A stretch of 64,000 bases of DNA from contig CAYOIZ010000017.1 in the NCBI GenBank assembly GCA_964404165.1, positions 1 to 64,000 of the forward strand, given 5' to 3'. Source of the stretch: DASYLJ01 sp964404165. Lineage in GTDB: Bacteria; Desulfobacterota; Binatia; DP-6. The first letter of the stretch is position 1. Every line of letters starts with the position of its first letter. Made by a program: the position numbers and the translations under genes. The notes beneath the pieces were generated by a model. The model made no database searches. It was not told where the DNA came from and saw nothing but the letters and a program-made list of their open reading frames with translations. Shown piece after piece: positions 33,330 to 41,988 of this stretch.

Positions 33330-34001
33330 ATGCCGCCCCGCGCCACCCGCCCCGCCCGCGCCAGCCGCCCCGCACGCCCCGTCGCCCGGGCGCGTCAGGA
33401 GCGCGGCATGCGGACCGAGGAGGCGATCCTCCAGGCGACGATGCGGCTGCTGGCGTCCCGCGGCATCCAGGGGACTTCGCTCGACCTGCTGGCGGAGGAG
33501 GTCGGCGTCGCGAAGAGCTCGATCCTCTGGCACTTCGGCTCGAAGGAGGAGCTCCTGCTCCGCGTCGCCGAGCGCGTCTTCGACGAGGTGGCCGAGGGCC
33601 CCGTCCAGAAGATCCTGGCCATGCCGACGTTGGCCGAGCGGCAGGAGGCGAGCTGGAAGTTCTTCTCGACGACGCTGCGCGAGAACCCGGAGCTGAAGCG
33701 CGTCATCCTCTACCTGATCTTCGAGAGCGTCGAAGGACGGCCCGAGCTGCGTGCCCGCCTGCAGCAGCTCTACGCCCGCATCCGCGATCTCTACGAGACC
33801 GGCCTGCGCAGCGTCGTGCGCGACGACGGCCAGCGGCGGCGTTTCGCCATCATCTCGGTGGCGGCGCTCGACGGCATCTTCCTGCAGTGGCTGCTCGATC
33901 CCGACGCGATCGACCTGGAGAGCCTGCACGGCGAGCTGCGGGCGCTCAGCGAGGGTGCGCAGTTGCTGGCGCGCACGAAAGGAGCACGTGACGATGTCTG
34001 A
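33330..34001 (+). CDS. TetR-family transcriptional regulator
   Basis: A 223-residue regulator. A basic Pro/Arg-rich tail (1-25) precedes the TetR helix-turn-helix (~28-75: EEAILQATMRLLASRGIQGTS, then VAKSSILWHFGSKEELLL), and an all-helical ligand domain follows. An earlier ATG at 33318 lies inside the inverted repeat, so the ATG at 33330 was preferred. It overlaps the start of the ferritin-like gene by 8 nt, which is therefore probably in its regulon. The ligand is unknown. Confidence 0.86.
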   Translation: MPPRATRPARASRPARPVARARQERGMRTEEAILQATMRLLASRGIQGTSLDLLAEEVGVAKSSILWHFGSKEELLLRVAERVFDEVAEGPVQKILAMPTLAERQEASWKFFSTTLRENPELKRVILYLIFESVEGRPELRARLQQLYARIRDLYETGLRSVVRDDGQRRRFAIISVAALDGIFLQWLLDPDAIDLESLHGELRALSEGAQLLARTKGARDDV

Positions 34002-34647
34002 GCAGGAGAACGCGGTCCCCCTCGATCTCTCGGAGTTCCGCGAGGTCATCCGTCACCCCAAGGCGCACGCCCACATCCTCGGCCAGTATCGCGTCGGCGA
34101 GTACGCCGGCGTCGTGGCGTTGAAGCGCCTGCTCGACGAGATGCAGCCCGAGGGCAAGCTGCACAAGGCGATGGAGATCCACTTCCGCGACGAGGAGCGC
34201 CATTCGCGCGTGTTCACCGACTGGATATACCGTCTCGGCGTCGAGCCCGAGCCGCTGCCCACCGAGGTGGAGGGCTTCTTCGCGAACAGCCAGGAGGAGT
34301 ACCAGTCGCAGCGCCAGCTCATCGAGCAGCTGCCGCCGGAGCTCCGGCGCATCATCGTGTTCGCGGGCATCAACGCCATCGAGAAGATCGCGTTCAACCA
34401 GTTCGAGACGCATCTCCGCGTGCTCGACCGGCCCGACGACATCGCCATGCTCGAGAGCGTCATGGCGGAGGAGAAGTTCCACCTGAGCTACGTCGAGGGT
34501 GAGCTCGATCGGCAGATGAGCGGTCCCAACGGCGCCTTCATCACGACCGCCCTCGACACCGCGAAGGCCCGCTTCGCCGAGTTCAGCGACACGCGCCGGC
34601 GCCAGAGCGCCGAGGCGATCTCGAAGCTGCTCGGCGCCGGCGCCTGA
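33994..34647 (+). CDS. Ferritin-like di-iron protein
   Basis: A 217-residue all-helical protein with the carboxylate/His pattern of a four-helix-bundle di-iron centre: E36 in VGEYAGV, ExxH at E67-H70 (EERH), and a second AEEKFH motif near residue 165. This suggests a rubrerythrin/oxygenase-like activity rather than iron storage. The Shine-Dalgarno AAAGGAG lies upstream and the start overlaps tetR by 8 nt. A luciferase-like gene follows 24 nt later, so a three-gene redox operon is likely. The substrate is unknown. Confidence 0.75.
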   Translation: MSEQENAVPLDLSEFREVIRHPKAHAHILGQYRVGEYAGVVALKRLLDEMQPEGKLHKAMEIHFRDEERHSRVFTDWIYRLGVEPEPLPTEVEGFFANSQEEYQSQRQLIEQLPPELRRIIVFAGINAIEKIAFNQFETHLRVLDRPDDIAMLESVMAEEKFHLSYVEGELDRQMSGPNGAFITTALDTAKARFAEFSDTRRRQSAEAISKLLGAGA

Positions 34648-34671
34648 CGTCGCACCAGCGGAGGACATCGC

Positions 34672-35949
34672 ATGAAGTTCGGCATCTTCTACGAGCACCA
34701 GATCCCGCGGCCGTGGAACCCCGGCGACGAGCATCGTCTGTTCAAGGAGGCGCTGGATCAGGTCGAGCTCGCCGACAAGCTCGGCATCGACTATGCCTGG
34801 GAGGTCGAGCACCACTTCCTCGAGGAGTACTCGCACTCGTCGGCACCCGAGGTGTTCCTCGCCGCGTGCAGCCAGCGCACGAAGAACATCCGCCTCGGCC
34901 ACGGCATCACGCTGATGCCGCCGGGCTACAACCACCCGGCCCGCGTCGCCGAGCGCATCGCCACGCTGGATCTCGTCAGCGACGGTCGCGTCGAGTGGGG
35001 CACCGGCGAGTCGAGCTCGCGCATCGAGCTCGAGGGCTACGGTGTCGGCTACATGCAGAAGCGGGAGGCGTGGGAGGAGGCGGTGCGCGAGACGTCGCGC
35101 ATGCTCGCCATGAACCCGTACCCGGGCTTCGACGGCAAGTACTTCAAGATGCCCGAGCGTAACATCGTGCCGAAGCCGCTGCAGTCGCCGCATCCGCCGC
35201 TGTGGGTGGCGTGCTCGAACCGCGACACCATCAAGCTCGCCGCGCGCATGGGCATCGGCGCGCTGACGTTCGCCTTCATCGATCCGTCCGACGCGAAGTA
35301 CTGGGTCGACGAGTACTACGAGACGTTCAAGAACGAGTGCACGCCGATCGGCCGCGCCGTGAACCCGAACATCGCCATGGTGACGGGCTTCATGTGTCAC
35401 GAGAACAGCGAGACCGCCGTGGCGCAGGGGCTCGAGGGCTTCAAGTTCTTCGGCTACGCGCTGGCGCACTACTACATCACCGGTACGCACGTGCCGGGGA
35501 AGACGAACATCTGGGAGGAGTTCAAGAAGGCGCCGCCCTTCCCGCAGATGCCGACGGGCGGCATCGGCAACCCGGACGAGGTGCGCGCGAACCTCGCGAA
35601 GTTCGAGGACGTCGGCGTCGACCAGGTCGTCTTCATCCAGCAGGGCGGCAACAACCGGCATGCCGACATCTGCTCGTCGCTCGAGCTGTTCGCCGAGCGC
35701 GTCCAGCCCGAGTTCAAGGCGCGGCACGACGCCGCGGCGGCGAAGAAGGCCGAGGAGCTGGCACCCTACATCGCGAAGGCGATGGCGAAGATCCCGCCGC
35801 TCGAGGCGCACGAGCCGCAGCCGCTCGAGTCGTATCCCGTCCTGATGTCGCGTCTCGGCGTCGACATCTCGCAGCTCCCGCAGGGCCGCACGATGGGCCC
35901 GGCCGCCACGCAGATCCAGAACGCCCTCAAGACCGGGACGTCCGACTAA
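34672..35949 (+). CDS. Luciferase-like monooxygenase
   Basis: A 425-residue TIM-barrel protein of the bacterial luciferase superfamily. The N-terminus is MKFGIFYEHQIPRPW, with the conserved WEVEHHFLEEYSHSSAPEVFLAA and LGHGITLMPPGYNHPARVAERIATLDLVS signatures typical of FMN-dependent two-component monooxygenases. A C-terminal extension (~345-425) is charged and helical. It is probably cotranscribed with the TetR and ferritin-like genes, and a perfect 14-bp terminator stem follows. Confidence 0.87.
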   Translation: MKFGIFYEHQIPRPWNPGDEHRLFKEALDQVELADKLGIDYAWEVEHHFLEEYSHSSAPEVFLAACSQRTKNIRLGHGITLMPPGYNHPARVAERIATLDLVSDGRVEWGTGESSSRIELEGYGVGYMQKREAWEEAVRETSRMLAMNPYPGFDGKYFKMPERNIVPKPLQSPHPPLWVACSNRDTIKLAARMGIGALTFAFIDPSDAKYWVDEYYETFKNECTPIGRAVNPNIAMVTGFMCHENSETAVAQGLEGFKFFGYALAHYYITGTHVPGKTNIWEEFKKAPPFPQMPTGGIGNPDEVRANLAKFEDVGVDQVVFIQQGGNNRHADICSSLELFAERVQPEFKARHDAAAAKKAEELAPYIAKAMAKIPPLEAHEPQPLESYPVLMSRLGVDISQLPQGRTMGPAATQIQNALKTGTSD

Positions 35950-35966
35950 CCCCCCCGTTCCGGTCC

Positions 35967-36008
35967 GGACGACTCCGCGGCTTCGTCTCCCCGGCCGCGG
36001 AGTCGTCC
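35967..36008 (+). terminator. Hairpin terminator (14-bp perfect stem)
   Basis: GGACGACTCCGCGG (35967-35980) is perfectly complementary to CCGCGGAGTCGTCC (35995-36008) around a 14-nt loop. It begins 18 nt after the stop of the luciferase-like gene. Only GTCCTTGC follows, so a T-run is absent. Confidence 0.75.
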
Positions 36009-36048
36009 GTCCTTGCTTTCCTGGCGGCGGGACCACTACGTTCCGGCG

Positions 36049-36933
36049 ATGCCGCCTGCCGTCGGAACCGCACTCCCCGCCATCCAACGCATCCCGTCGC
36101 GCGTGAAGCCGTGGGAGCGCGACGTCGCGGGGCCCGAGATCCTCGCCGCCGCGCGCGCCGCCGAGGATGCCGGCTTCGCCTGGCTCTCGTGCAGCGACCA
36201 TCCGATGGTGCCGGTGTCGCGCGCCGAGGCGATGGGCCCGACCTGGTACGACGCCGGCAGCACCCTCGCCTTCGTCGCCGGCGTGACGTCGCGCGTCCGG
36301 CTCCTGTCGCACGTGCTGGTGGTGCCGTACCGTCACCCGCTGGTCGTCGCCAAGCAGTACGGCACGCTCGACCATCTCACCGGCGGTCGCGTCATCGTCG
36401 GCGTCGGCAGTGGGCACCTGAAGCCCGAGTTCCGTTCGCTCGGCGCCGACTACGAGCGTCGCGGCAAGGTCACCGACGAGTACCTGCACGCCATCGCCGC
36501 GGCCTGGGAGTCGGACGTCGCGAGCTTCCAGGGCGAGACGGTGAGCTTCCGCGACGTCATGGTCCATCCGCGTCCCACCCAGAAGCCGCGCCCCCCGTTC
36601 TGGGTCGGCGGCAACTCGGCGGCTGCGCTCCGTCGCGCGGCGAAGCTGTGCGAGGGGTGGATCCCGTGGGCCCTGCCGACGGAGGAGTTCGCGGCGTTGG
36701 TGGCGCAGGCGAAGCGCCAGCGGGCCGAGGCGGGTCGTACCGACGCGATGGAGATGGTGGCACCGATCGAGATCCCCATCGGCGTCACGGCGGACGCGAT
36801 GCTGGCGACGATGCGGACGTGGTGCGCCGCGGGCGCGACGTCCTTCCACGTCGGCGTGCCGGCGGAGAGCTTCGCGGAGTACATCGACCGTCTCGGCTGG
36901 ATCGGCCAGCACGTGATCGCGCGACTCGACTGA
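36049..36933 (+). CDS. Luciferase-like F420-dependent oxidoreductase (TIGR03619-like)
   Basis: A 294-residue luciferase-superfamily oxidoreductase. Conserved segments include AAEDAGFAWLSCSDHP, LLSHVLVVPYRHPLVVAKQYGTLDHLTGGR and GVGSGHLKPEF, the pattern of probable F420-dependent members. The start before MPPAVGTALP was chosen because upstream residues overlap the terminator stem. Its stop overlaps the start of the CYTH gene by one base (TGATG), implying coupled translation. Third member of this superfamily in the window; substrate unknown. Confidence 0.84.
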   Translation: MPPAVGTALPAIQRIPSRVKPWERDVAGPEILAAARAAEDAGFAWLSCSDHPMVPVSRAEAMGPTWYDAGSTLAFVAGVTSRVRLLSHVLVVPYRHPLVVAKQYGTLDHLTGGRVIVGVGSGHLKPEFRSLGADYERRGKVTDEYLHAIAAAWESDVASFQGETVSFRDVMVHPRPTQKPRPPFWVGGNSAAALRRAAKLCEGWIPWALPTEEFAALVAQAKRQRAEAGRTDAMEMVAPIEIPIGVTADAMLATMRTWCAAGATSFHVGVPAESFAEYIDRLGWIGQHVIARLD

Positions 36934-37445
36934 TGGCGCGCAACGTCGAGGTGAAGGCCCGTGTCGCCGACCTCGCTGCCGTGCGCACCCGCGCGCTCGC
37001 GCTGGGCGCCCGCGCCACCGGCATCCTCGACCAGACCGACCGCTACTACGAGCTCGACGGCGGCCGCCGCCTGAAGCTCCGCACGATGCCCGGCGTTCCG
37101 GCGGAGCTGATCCGCTACGACCGTCCCGAATCGAGTGGCATCCGGCCGAGCGACTACGAGATCAGTCCCGTCCGCGACGACGAAGCCGAGGCCTGTCTGG
37201 TCCCGAAGACCCCGCCGATCGCCGTCGTCCGCAAGCGCCGCGAGCTGTTGCTCCTCGACAACGTCCGCATCCACCTCGACACGGTCGACGCGCTCGGCAC
37301 CTTCGTCGAGCTGGAAGCGGTGCTCGACGAATCGCACGACGACGCCACCTGCACGGCGCAGGTCAACGAGCTGACCGAAGCGCTGGGTCTGGAGCCAACG
37401 ACGTTCGTCAGGGCATCGTACGGCGACCTGATTCACCAAGCGTAG
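36933..37445 (+). CDS. CYTH-domain protein (CyaB/ThTPase-like)
   Basis: A 170-residue CYTH triphosphate-tunnel protein, the superfamily of class IV adenylate cyclases and thiamine triphosphatases. The N-terminal VEVKARV is the ExExK-type metal/phosphate motif, and DQTDRYYELDGGRRLKLR and FVELEAVLD are conserved strands of the tunnel. The length is typical. Which triphosphate it uses cannot be told. It is coupled to the preceding gene and ends just before a palindromic repeat element. Confidence 0.85.
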   Translation: MARNVEVKARVADLAAVRTRALALGARATGILDQTDRYYELDGGRRLKLRTMPGVPAELIRYDRPESSGIRPSDYEISPVRDDEAEACLVPKTPPIAVVRKRRELLLLDNVRIHLDTVDALGTFVELEAVLDESHDDATCTAQVNELTEALGLEPTTFVRASYGDLIHQA

Positions 37446-37476
37446 GGACGAGCTCGGGCCCCGTCGGTCGGCGGGG

Positions 37477-37608
37477 CTGGTGTGCGGTGGGGGTGCCGGT
37501 CCCACCGAGCGAGCGCGTCGAGAGCACGCGGGTGGGGATGAGGGGTGGCGTGGTGCCGTGCGAACGCCGCGCGCAGCCGGTGGGACCGGCACCCCCACCG
37601 CACACCAG
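37477..37608. repeat. Palindromic repeat element, copy B (31-bp perfect stem)
   Basis: The left arm 37477-37507 is perfectly complementary to the right arm 37578-37608, and weaker pairing extends a few bases further each side. The 70-nt core (37508-37577) is, in reverse complement, almost the same as the core of copy A 36 kb away, including GGCTGCGCGCGGCGTTCGCA and CGTGCTCTCGACGCGCTCGC. The arms are unrelated to those of A and C. It occupies the gap between the convergent CYTH and acetyltransferase genes. Confidence 0.9.
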
Positions 37609-37619
37609 TCCCGAACGGA

Positions 37620-38162
37620 TCACCCGATCGCCCGCAGCTCATCCCGCAGCAACCCGAGGAGCAGCTCGTCCACATACCGCCCCTCGACGTACGCGTGCTC
37701 CCGCAGCCGCCCTTCCACCTCGAACCCGACGCGCCGATACAGCCGCAGCCCGCGGTCGTTCGACGCGTGACAGCGCAGCCACACCTTGCGCAGGTTCAGC
37801 GTCTCGAACGCGTGCAGGCAGACGAGCGTCACCGCTTCGGTGCCGAACCCGCGGCCCCAGTGGTCCTTGTGCCCGATCAGCAGGCCCAGGCCGGCGACGC
37901 GGTTCACCGGATCGATGTCGTGCAGGCCGCAGTTGCCGACGTAGATGCCGTCGCCGCGGGTGACGATGGCGAACACCTGATCGTGCGCAGGGTCGAGATT
38001 CCGGATGTACTCGCGCGCCGAGGCCGTGGTGTGCGGACGCACGCGTGACGCGAGGCCGCGGCGGATCTCCGGCGCGTTGAGCCATGCATGGCTCGCCACC
38101 GCGTCGTCCTCCTCGAGCGGCCGCAGGTAGATGCTCTCACCGATGAGGTACGGGCTCTGCAC
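37620..38162 (-). CDS. GNAT N-acetyltransferase (RimJ/RimL-like)
   Basis: A 180-residue acetyl-CoA-dependent acetyltransferase. Early residues GESIYLRPLEEDDA are the RimJ/L-type opening, GLLIGHKDHWGRGFGTEAV is the acetyl-CoA pyrophosphate loop, and LNLRKVWLRCHASNDRGLRLYRRVGF is the typical C-terminal motif B. The start is a GTG 3 nt after a GGAGG site; upstream in-frame sequence does not resemble the family. Substrate (ribosomal protein, antibiotic or metabolite) unknown. Confidence 0.87.
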   Translation of the reverse strand: MQSPYLIGESIYLRPLEEDDAVASHAWLNAPEIRRGLASRVRPHTTASAREYIRNLDPAHDQVFAIVTRGDGIYVGNCGLHDIDPVNRVAGLGLLIGHKDHWGRGFGTEAVTLVCLHAFETLNLRKVWLRCHASNDRGLRLYRRVGFEVEGRLREHAYVEGRYVDELLLGLLRDELRAIG

Positions 38163-38218
38163 GCACCTCCGTTGTGCCAGGCGTCCCGCCGAATGAGGAG
38201 CAGCATCCGTTGACACGC

Positions 38219-39064
38219 ATGGCGCCGGCGGGCTCTTCTCCCCGTCCCATGGATTCGCGGACGAATGGCACTGCGCTCGCGGCCACGCTGCACGATGCGA
38301 CCGGCGCGCTGGTCGACGACATCGAGCGGGCGTTGCCGCGATTGCGCCGCATCTACGGCCACGTCGCCGTCGCGACCAGCCCGCCCACGGCGCGGCGCAT
38401 CGTCGACCTGCTCGCCGCCGCCGGAGCCCACGCCGGGACGCCGCCCGCGAATACCCGCGGACCGCTCTATCGACTGTCGTTGCGCCGCGCCCTCGCGAGT
38501 GGCGCCGCGCGCGTGCACTACCTCGACTTCGATCGCGCGATCCACTGGAAGGGGCGCGAGCTGGCGTCGGTCGTACGCCTCGGTGCGCGCCACGCCGCCC
38601 TCTGGATCGGGCGCACGCCAAAGGCGCATCGCACCCATCACCTCCCACTGCACGCCACCGAGACGGTGGTGAATCGCCTGTTCGCGGACGAGCTCGGCAT
38701 CATCGGCCGCGTCGACTTCATGGTGCCCTCGTTCATCCTCGACCGGACCCGCACGACGGCGATGCTCCGGCGGTCACGTGCACGCGACGCCGCCATGTAC
38801 GGTGAGTGGGCGGCGTTGTTGGCGGGGATCGACCCGGTGCCGGCGTACATCGAGTGCCGCGGTCTCGACTGGGAGACGCCCGACCGCTTCCGCAAGGCGG
38901 TGCGGCGCCTCGGCCTGCCGGCCTGGCGCCGTCGCCAGGAGACGCCCGCGGAGTGGTCGCTGCGCATCGAGATGGCGGCGGCGTTCGTGCGTGGCTTCCA
39001 GCACACGCTGCGACGCTGGCCTGCGCGTCCGGTCACGCTGACCCGACTCGCCCCGCGCGCTTGA
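38219..39064 (+). CDS. Conserved-looking hypothetical protein
   Basis: A ~281-residue soluble protein of no assigned family. The central segment VHYLDFDRAIHW follows an alpha/beta start (RRIYGHVAVATSPPTARRIVDLLAAAGA) reminiscent of a GT-A nucleotide-sugar fold with a DxD-like motif. Glycosyltransferase activity is only a suggestion. The start is uncertain: ATG codons at 38174, 38219 and 38249 are in frame. It is divergent from the GNAT gene, with a short gap. Confidence 0.6.
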   Translation: MAPAGSSPRPMDSRTNGTALAATLHDATGALVDDIERALPRLRRIYGHVAVATSPPTARRIVDLLAAAGAHAGTPPANTRGPLYRLSLRRALASGAARVHYLDFDRAIHWKGRELASVVRLGARHAALWIGRTPKAHRTHHLPLHATETVVNRLFADELGIIGRVDFMVPSFILDRTRTTAMLRRSRARDAAMYGEWAALLAGIDPVPAYIECRGLDWETPDRFRKAVRRLGLPAWRRRQETPAEWSLRIEMAAAFVRGFQHTLRRWPARPVTLTRLAPRA

Positions 39065-39095
39065 CCGGGTACGTCGCCGCAGCGATAAGCCCGCC

Positions 39096-39947
39096 GTGCG
39101 CCTCGCGACCTTCACGCACGGTGGTGTGACGCGTGTCGGCGTCGTCGACGGCGACACCGTGATCGACCTCGCCGCGGCGCAACCGTCCCTGCCGCGCCAG
39201 ATGCTCGCCTTCCTCACCGCAGGGAGGCCGGCGATGGACGCCGCTCGCGCCGCGATCCGTCCCGAGGCGCCGCGCCTGGCGCTCGCCGACGTCCGGCTCG
39301 AGGCGCCCGTCGCGCGGCCGCCGAAGTTCCTCGCCATCGGCCTCAACTACGCCGATCACATCCGCGAGACGCGTCGCGAGAAGCCCGAGTTCCCCGTCTT
39401 CTTCAACAAGCAGTCGACCTGCGTGACGGGGCCGTACGATCCGATCCACATGCCGAAGGTGTCGATCGAGCTCGACTACGAGGGCGAGATGGGCTTCGTC
39501 ATCGGCCGTCGCTGCCGCGAGGTACCGCGTGCGAAGGCGGCGGAGGTCATCGCCGGCTTCCTCGTCGTCGACGACGTCAGCGTGCGCGACTGGCAGTTCC
39601 GCGCGCCGACGATGACGCTCGGCAAGTCGTTCGACACGCACGGCCCCATCGGTCCGTGGATCGTCACCGGCGACGAGGTCGGCGATCCGCACACGCTCGA
39701 CCTCACCACCTGGGTGAACGGCGAGCGCCGGCAGCGCTCGAACACGCGCGAGCTCATCTTCGACTGCTACGCCATCGTCGAGCTGCTCTCGACCGTGTTC
39801 ACGCTCGAGCCCGGTGACATCATCTCGACGGGCACGCCGGGCGGCGTCGGTGGTCCGAAGCGGAAGTTCCTGCAGGTGGGTGACGTGGTGCGCATCGAGA
39901 TCGACCGCATCGGGGCCATCGAGAACCGCGTGGTGGCGGCGCCATGA
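39096..39947 (+). CDS. Fumarylacetoacetate hydrolase family protein
   Basis: A 283-residue FAH-superfamily enzyme, members of which hydrolyse or decarboxylate acylpyruvates and related intermediates of aromatic breakdown. It has LAIGLNYADHIRE, the metal-binding ELDYEGEMGFVIG (E-x-E), VVDDVSVRDWQ and LEPGDIISTGTPGGVG signatures. The start is GTG. It overlaps the CoA-binding protein gene by 4 nt (ATGA). The neighbouring aldehyde dehydrogenase is compatible with a degradation pathway, but the substrate is unknown. Confidence 0.9.
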   Translation: MRLATFTHGGVTRVGVVDGDTVIDLAAAQPSLPRQMLAFLTAGRPAMDAARAAIRPEAPRLALADVRLEAPVARPPKFLAIGLNYADHIRETRREKPEFPVFFNKQSTCVTGPYDPIHMPKVSIELDYEGEMGFVIGRRCREVPRAKAAEVIAGFLVVDDVSVRDWQFRAPTMTLGKSFDTHGPIGPWIVTGDEVGDPHTLDLTTWVNGERRQRSNTRELIFDCYAIVELLSTVFTLEPGDIISTGTPGGVGGPKRKFLQVGDVVRIEIDRIGAIENRVVAAP

Positions 39948-40351
39948 CCGACGAGGCCACGGCAGGGCAGGTCCTGCGCGACTTCCGTCACGTCACGGTG
40001 GTGGGCATCTCACCGCGCATCGAGCGCGACTCGCACCGCGTGGCGTCCTACCTGCGACACGTGGGCTACGTCGTCACGCTGGTGAATCCGCTCGTCGACC
40101 AGGTGCTCGGGATGCCGGTATGGCCGAGCCTCGAGGCGGCACCGGGCCCGATCGAGGTCGTGGACGTGTTCCGTCGCTCCGAGCTGGTGCCGCCGGTGGT
40201 CGAGTCCGCCATCGCCGTCGGTGCGCGCGCCATCTGGATGCAGGACGGCGTCGTGCACGAGGAGGCGGCGGCGCGGGCGCGAGCGGCGGGGCTGATCGTC
40301 GTGATGGACCGCTGCATGATGCGGGATCACGCCAATCGATTGGGCGGGTGA
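39944..40351 (+). CDS. CoA-binding domain protein (YccU-like)
   Basis: A 135-residue Rossmann-fold CoA-binding protein. VTVVGISPRIERDSHRVASYLRHVGY is the nucleotide-binding start, VTLVNPLVDQVLG the second strand and AIWMQDGVVHEEAAARARAAGLIVVMDRCMM the C-terminal motif typical of the family. It is translationally coupled to the FAH gene by an ATGA overlap. The function of stand-alone members is not established. Confidence 0.87.
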   Translation: MTDEATAGQVLRDFRHVTVVGISPRIERDSHRVASYLRHVGYVVTLVNPLVDQVLGMPVWPSLEAAPGPIEVVDVFRRSELVPPVVESAIAVGARAIWMQDGVVHEEAAARARAAGLIVVMDRCMMRDHANRLGG

Positions 40352-40374
40352 CGGATCAATCCCACCCTCGCGCG

Positions 40375-40409
40375 AATCTGCGAGCGGAGGACGCTGCCGC
40401 TCGCGGATT
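40375..40409 (+). terminator. Hairpin after the CoA-binding protein gene
   Basis: AATCTGCGAGCGG (40375-40387) pairs with CCGCTCGCGGATT (40397-40409) with one G-T pair, around a 9-nt loop, 24 nt after the stop codon and about 60 nt before the next start. There is no T-run; it could be a terminator or part of the aldehyde dehydrogenase leader. Confidence 0.5.
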
Positions 40410-40468
40410 GCCCTGCGCGGGCGCCTGGGCTAGCACGCGAGGGTCCCCCATCCCACGACGGAGGCCCC

Positions 40469-41872
40469 ATGGAATCGTACTCGATGGTCATCAACGGTCG
40501 CTCGGTCGCCACCCCCGAGCAGGACGACGTCATCAACCCGGCCCGCGGCGAACCCTTCGCCACCTGCCCGCGCGGCAGCGCCGCGCACGTCGACGAGGCC
40601 GTGCAGGCCGCCGCCGCCGCCTACAAGTCGTGGCGGCGCGACGAGGCGTTCCGGCGCGAGAAGCTGCGCGAGTGCGCCACCGCGATCCAGGGGCGTGCGC
40701 AGGAGATCGCGCAGGTCCTGTCGCAGGAGCAGGGCAAGCCGGTGACCGCCGCCATGGGCGAGGTCTTCGGGGCCTCCATGTGGTTCAGCTACTACGCCGG
40801 CCTGGAGCTGTCGCCGGAGATCCTGGCCGACGACGGCGAGAAGCGCATCGAGGTCGTCCGCAAGCCGCTCGGCGTCGTCGCCGCCATCACGCCGTGGAAC
40901 TTCCCGGTGATCCTGCTGGCGTGGAAGCTCGCGCCGGCGTGGCTCGCCGGCAACACCGTCGTCGCCAAGCCGTCGCCGTACACGCCGCTCACCTCGCTGA
41001 TGGTGGCCGAGACCCTGAAGGACATCGTGCCGGCGGGCGTGCTGAACGTCCTCTCCGGCGGCAACGAGCTCGGTGCGCAGCTCTCGAAGCACCCGCTGGT
41101 GCGGAAGATATCGTTCACCGGCAGCGTCAACACCGGCAAGAAGATCGCCGCCGTCGCCGCCGACGATCTGAAGCGCGTGACGCTCGAGCTCGGCGGCAAC
41201 GATCCGGCCATCGTGCTCGACGACGTCGACCCCAAGGCCGTCGCCGAGGGCCTCTTCTGGGGCGCGTTCCAGAACTCCGGCCAGGTGTGCACCGCCATCA
41301 AGCGGCTCTACGTGCACGAGAAGGTGTACCAGCCGATCGTCGACGGGCTGGTCGAGCGCGCGCGCAAGGTGAAGGTCGGCGACGGCATGGATCCCGACAC
41401 GCAGCTCGGCCCCATCAACAACAAGATGCAGCTCGAGCGCGTCATGGGTCTCGTCGACGACGCGAAGAAGCACGGTGGCACCGTGCGCGCCGGCGGCGTG
41501 CGGCTCGAGGGCTCGGGCTACTTCTACCCGCCCACCATCGTGACCGACGTGGGCGAAGGGGTCCGGCTGGTCGACGAGGAGCAGTTCGGCACCGCGCTGC
41601 CCATCATCAAGTACACGAAGCTCGAGGACGCCATCGAGCAGGCGAACCGCACGCACTACGGGCTCGGCGGCTCGGTGTGGAGCAGCGACACCGAGCGCGG
41701 CAAGGAAGTGGTGCAGGAGCTCGAGTCGGGCACCGGCTGGGTGAACCACCACATGGACATCACGCCGTTCGCGCCGTTCGGCGGCTCCAAGTGGAGCGGC
41801 ATCGGCTACGAGAACGGCCGCTGGGGCTACGAGGCGTTCACCGAGCTCCAGGTCGTCAACGTCAAGAAGTGA
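40469..41872 (+). CDS. Aldehyde dehydrogenase (NAD(P)-dependent)
   Basis: A 467-residue ALDH-superfamily enzyme oxidising an aldehyde to the acid in the cytoplasm. The catalytic residues are visible: E240 in LELGGND and C274 in GQVCTAIKR, 34 apart as in the family. The cofactor segments TPWNFP, KPSPYTPLT and FTGSVNTGK are intact. The Shine-Dalgarno GGAGG lies 5 nt before the ATG. Similarity to the betaine/lactaldehyde/succinic-semialdehyde groups does not settle the substrate. It is monocistronic, followed by a hairpin. Confidence 0.93.
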   Translation: MESYSMVINGRSVATPEQDDVINPARGEPFATCPRGSAAHVDEAVQAAAAAYKSWRRDEAFRREKLRECATAIQGRAQEIAQVLSQEQGKPVTAAMGEVFGASMWFSYYAGLELSPEILADDGEKRIEVVRKPLGVVAAITPWNFPVILLAWKLAPAWLAGNTVVAKPSPYTPLTSLMVAETLKDIVPAGVLNVLSGGNELGAQLSKHPLVRKISFTGSVNTGKKIAAVAADDLKRVTLELGGNDPAIVLDDVDPKAVAEGLFWGAFQNSGQVCTAIKRLYVHEKVYQPIVDGLVERARKVKVGDGMDPDTQLGPINNKMQLERVMGLVDDAKKHGGTVRAGGVRLEGSGYFYPPTIVTDVGEGVRLVDEEQFGTALPIIKYTKLEDAIEQANRTHYGLGGSVWSSDTERGKEVVQELESGTGWVNHHMDITPFAPFGGSKWSGIGYENGRWGYEAFTELQVVNVKK

Positions 41873-41878
41873 TCGTCG

Positions 41879-41910
41879 GCCACCCCCGGGGCAGGTGCTC
41901 CGGGGGTGGC
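41879..41910 (+). terminator. Hairpin terminator
   Basis: GCCACCCCCGG (41879-41889) pairs with CCGGGGGTGGC (41900-41910), a perfect 11-bp stem with a 10-nt loop, 6 nt after the aldehyde dehydrogenase stop. No T-run follows. Confidence 0.7.
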
Positions 41911-41988
41911 TATCCGCCGTCGTCGCGTTCCTGCTAGCGTCCCTCGCAACCACGCCCCCGATGGGCGCATGACGCGAGGAGGTCTCCG

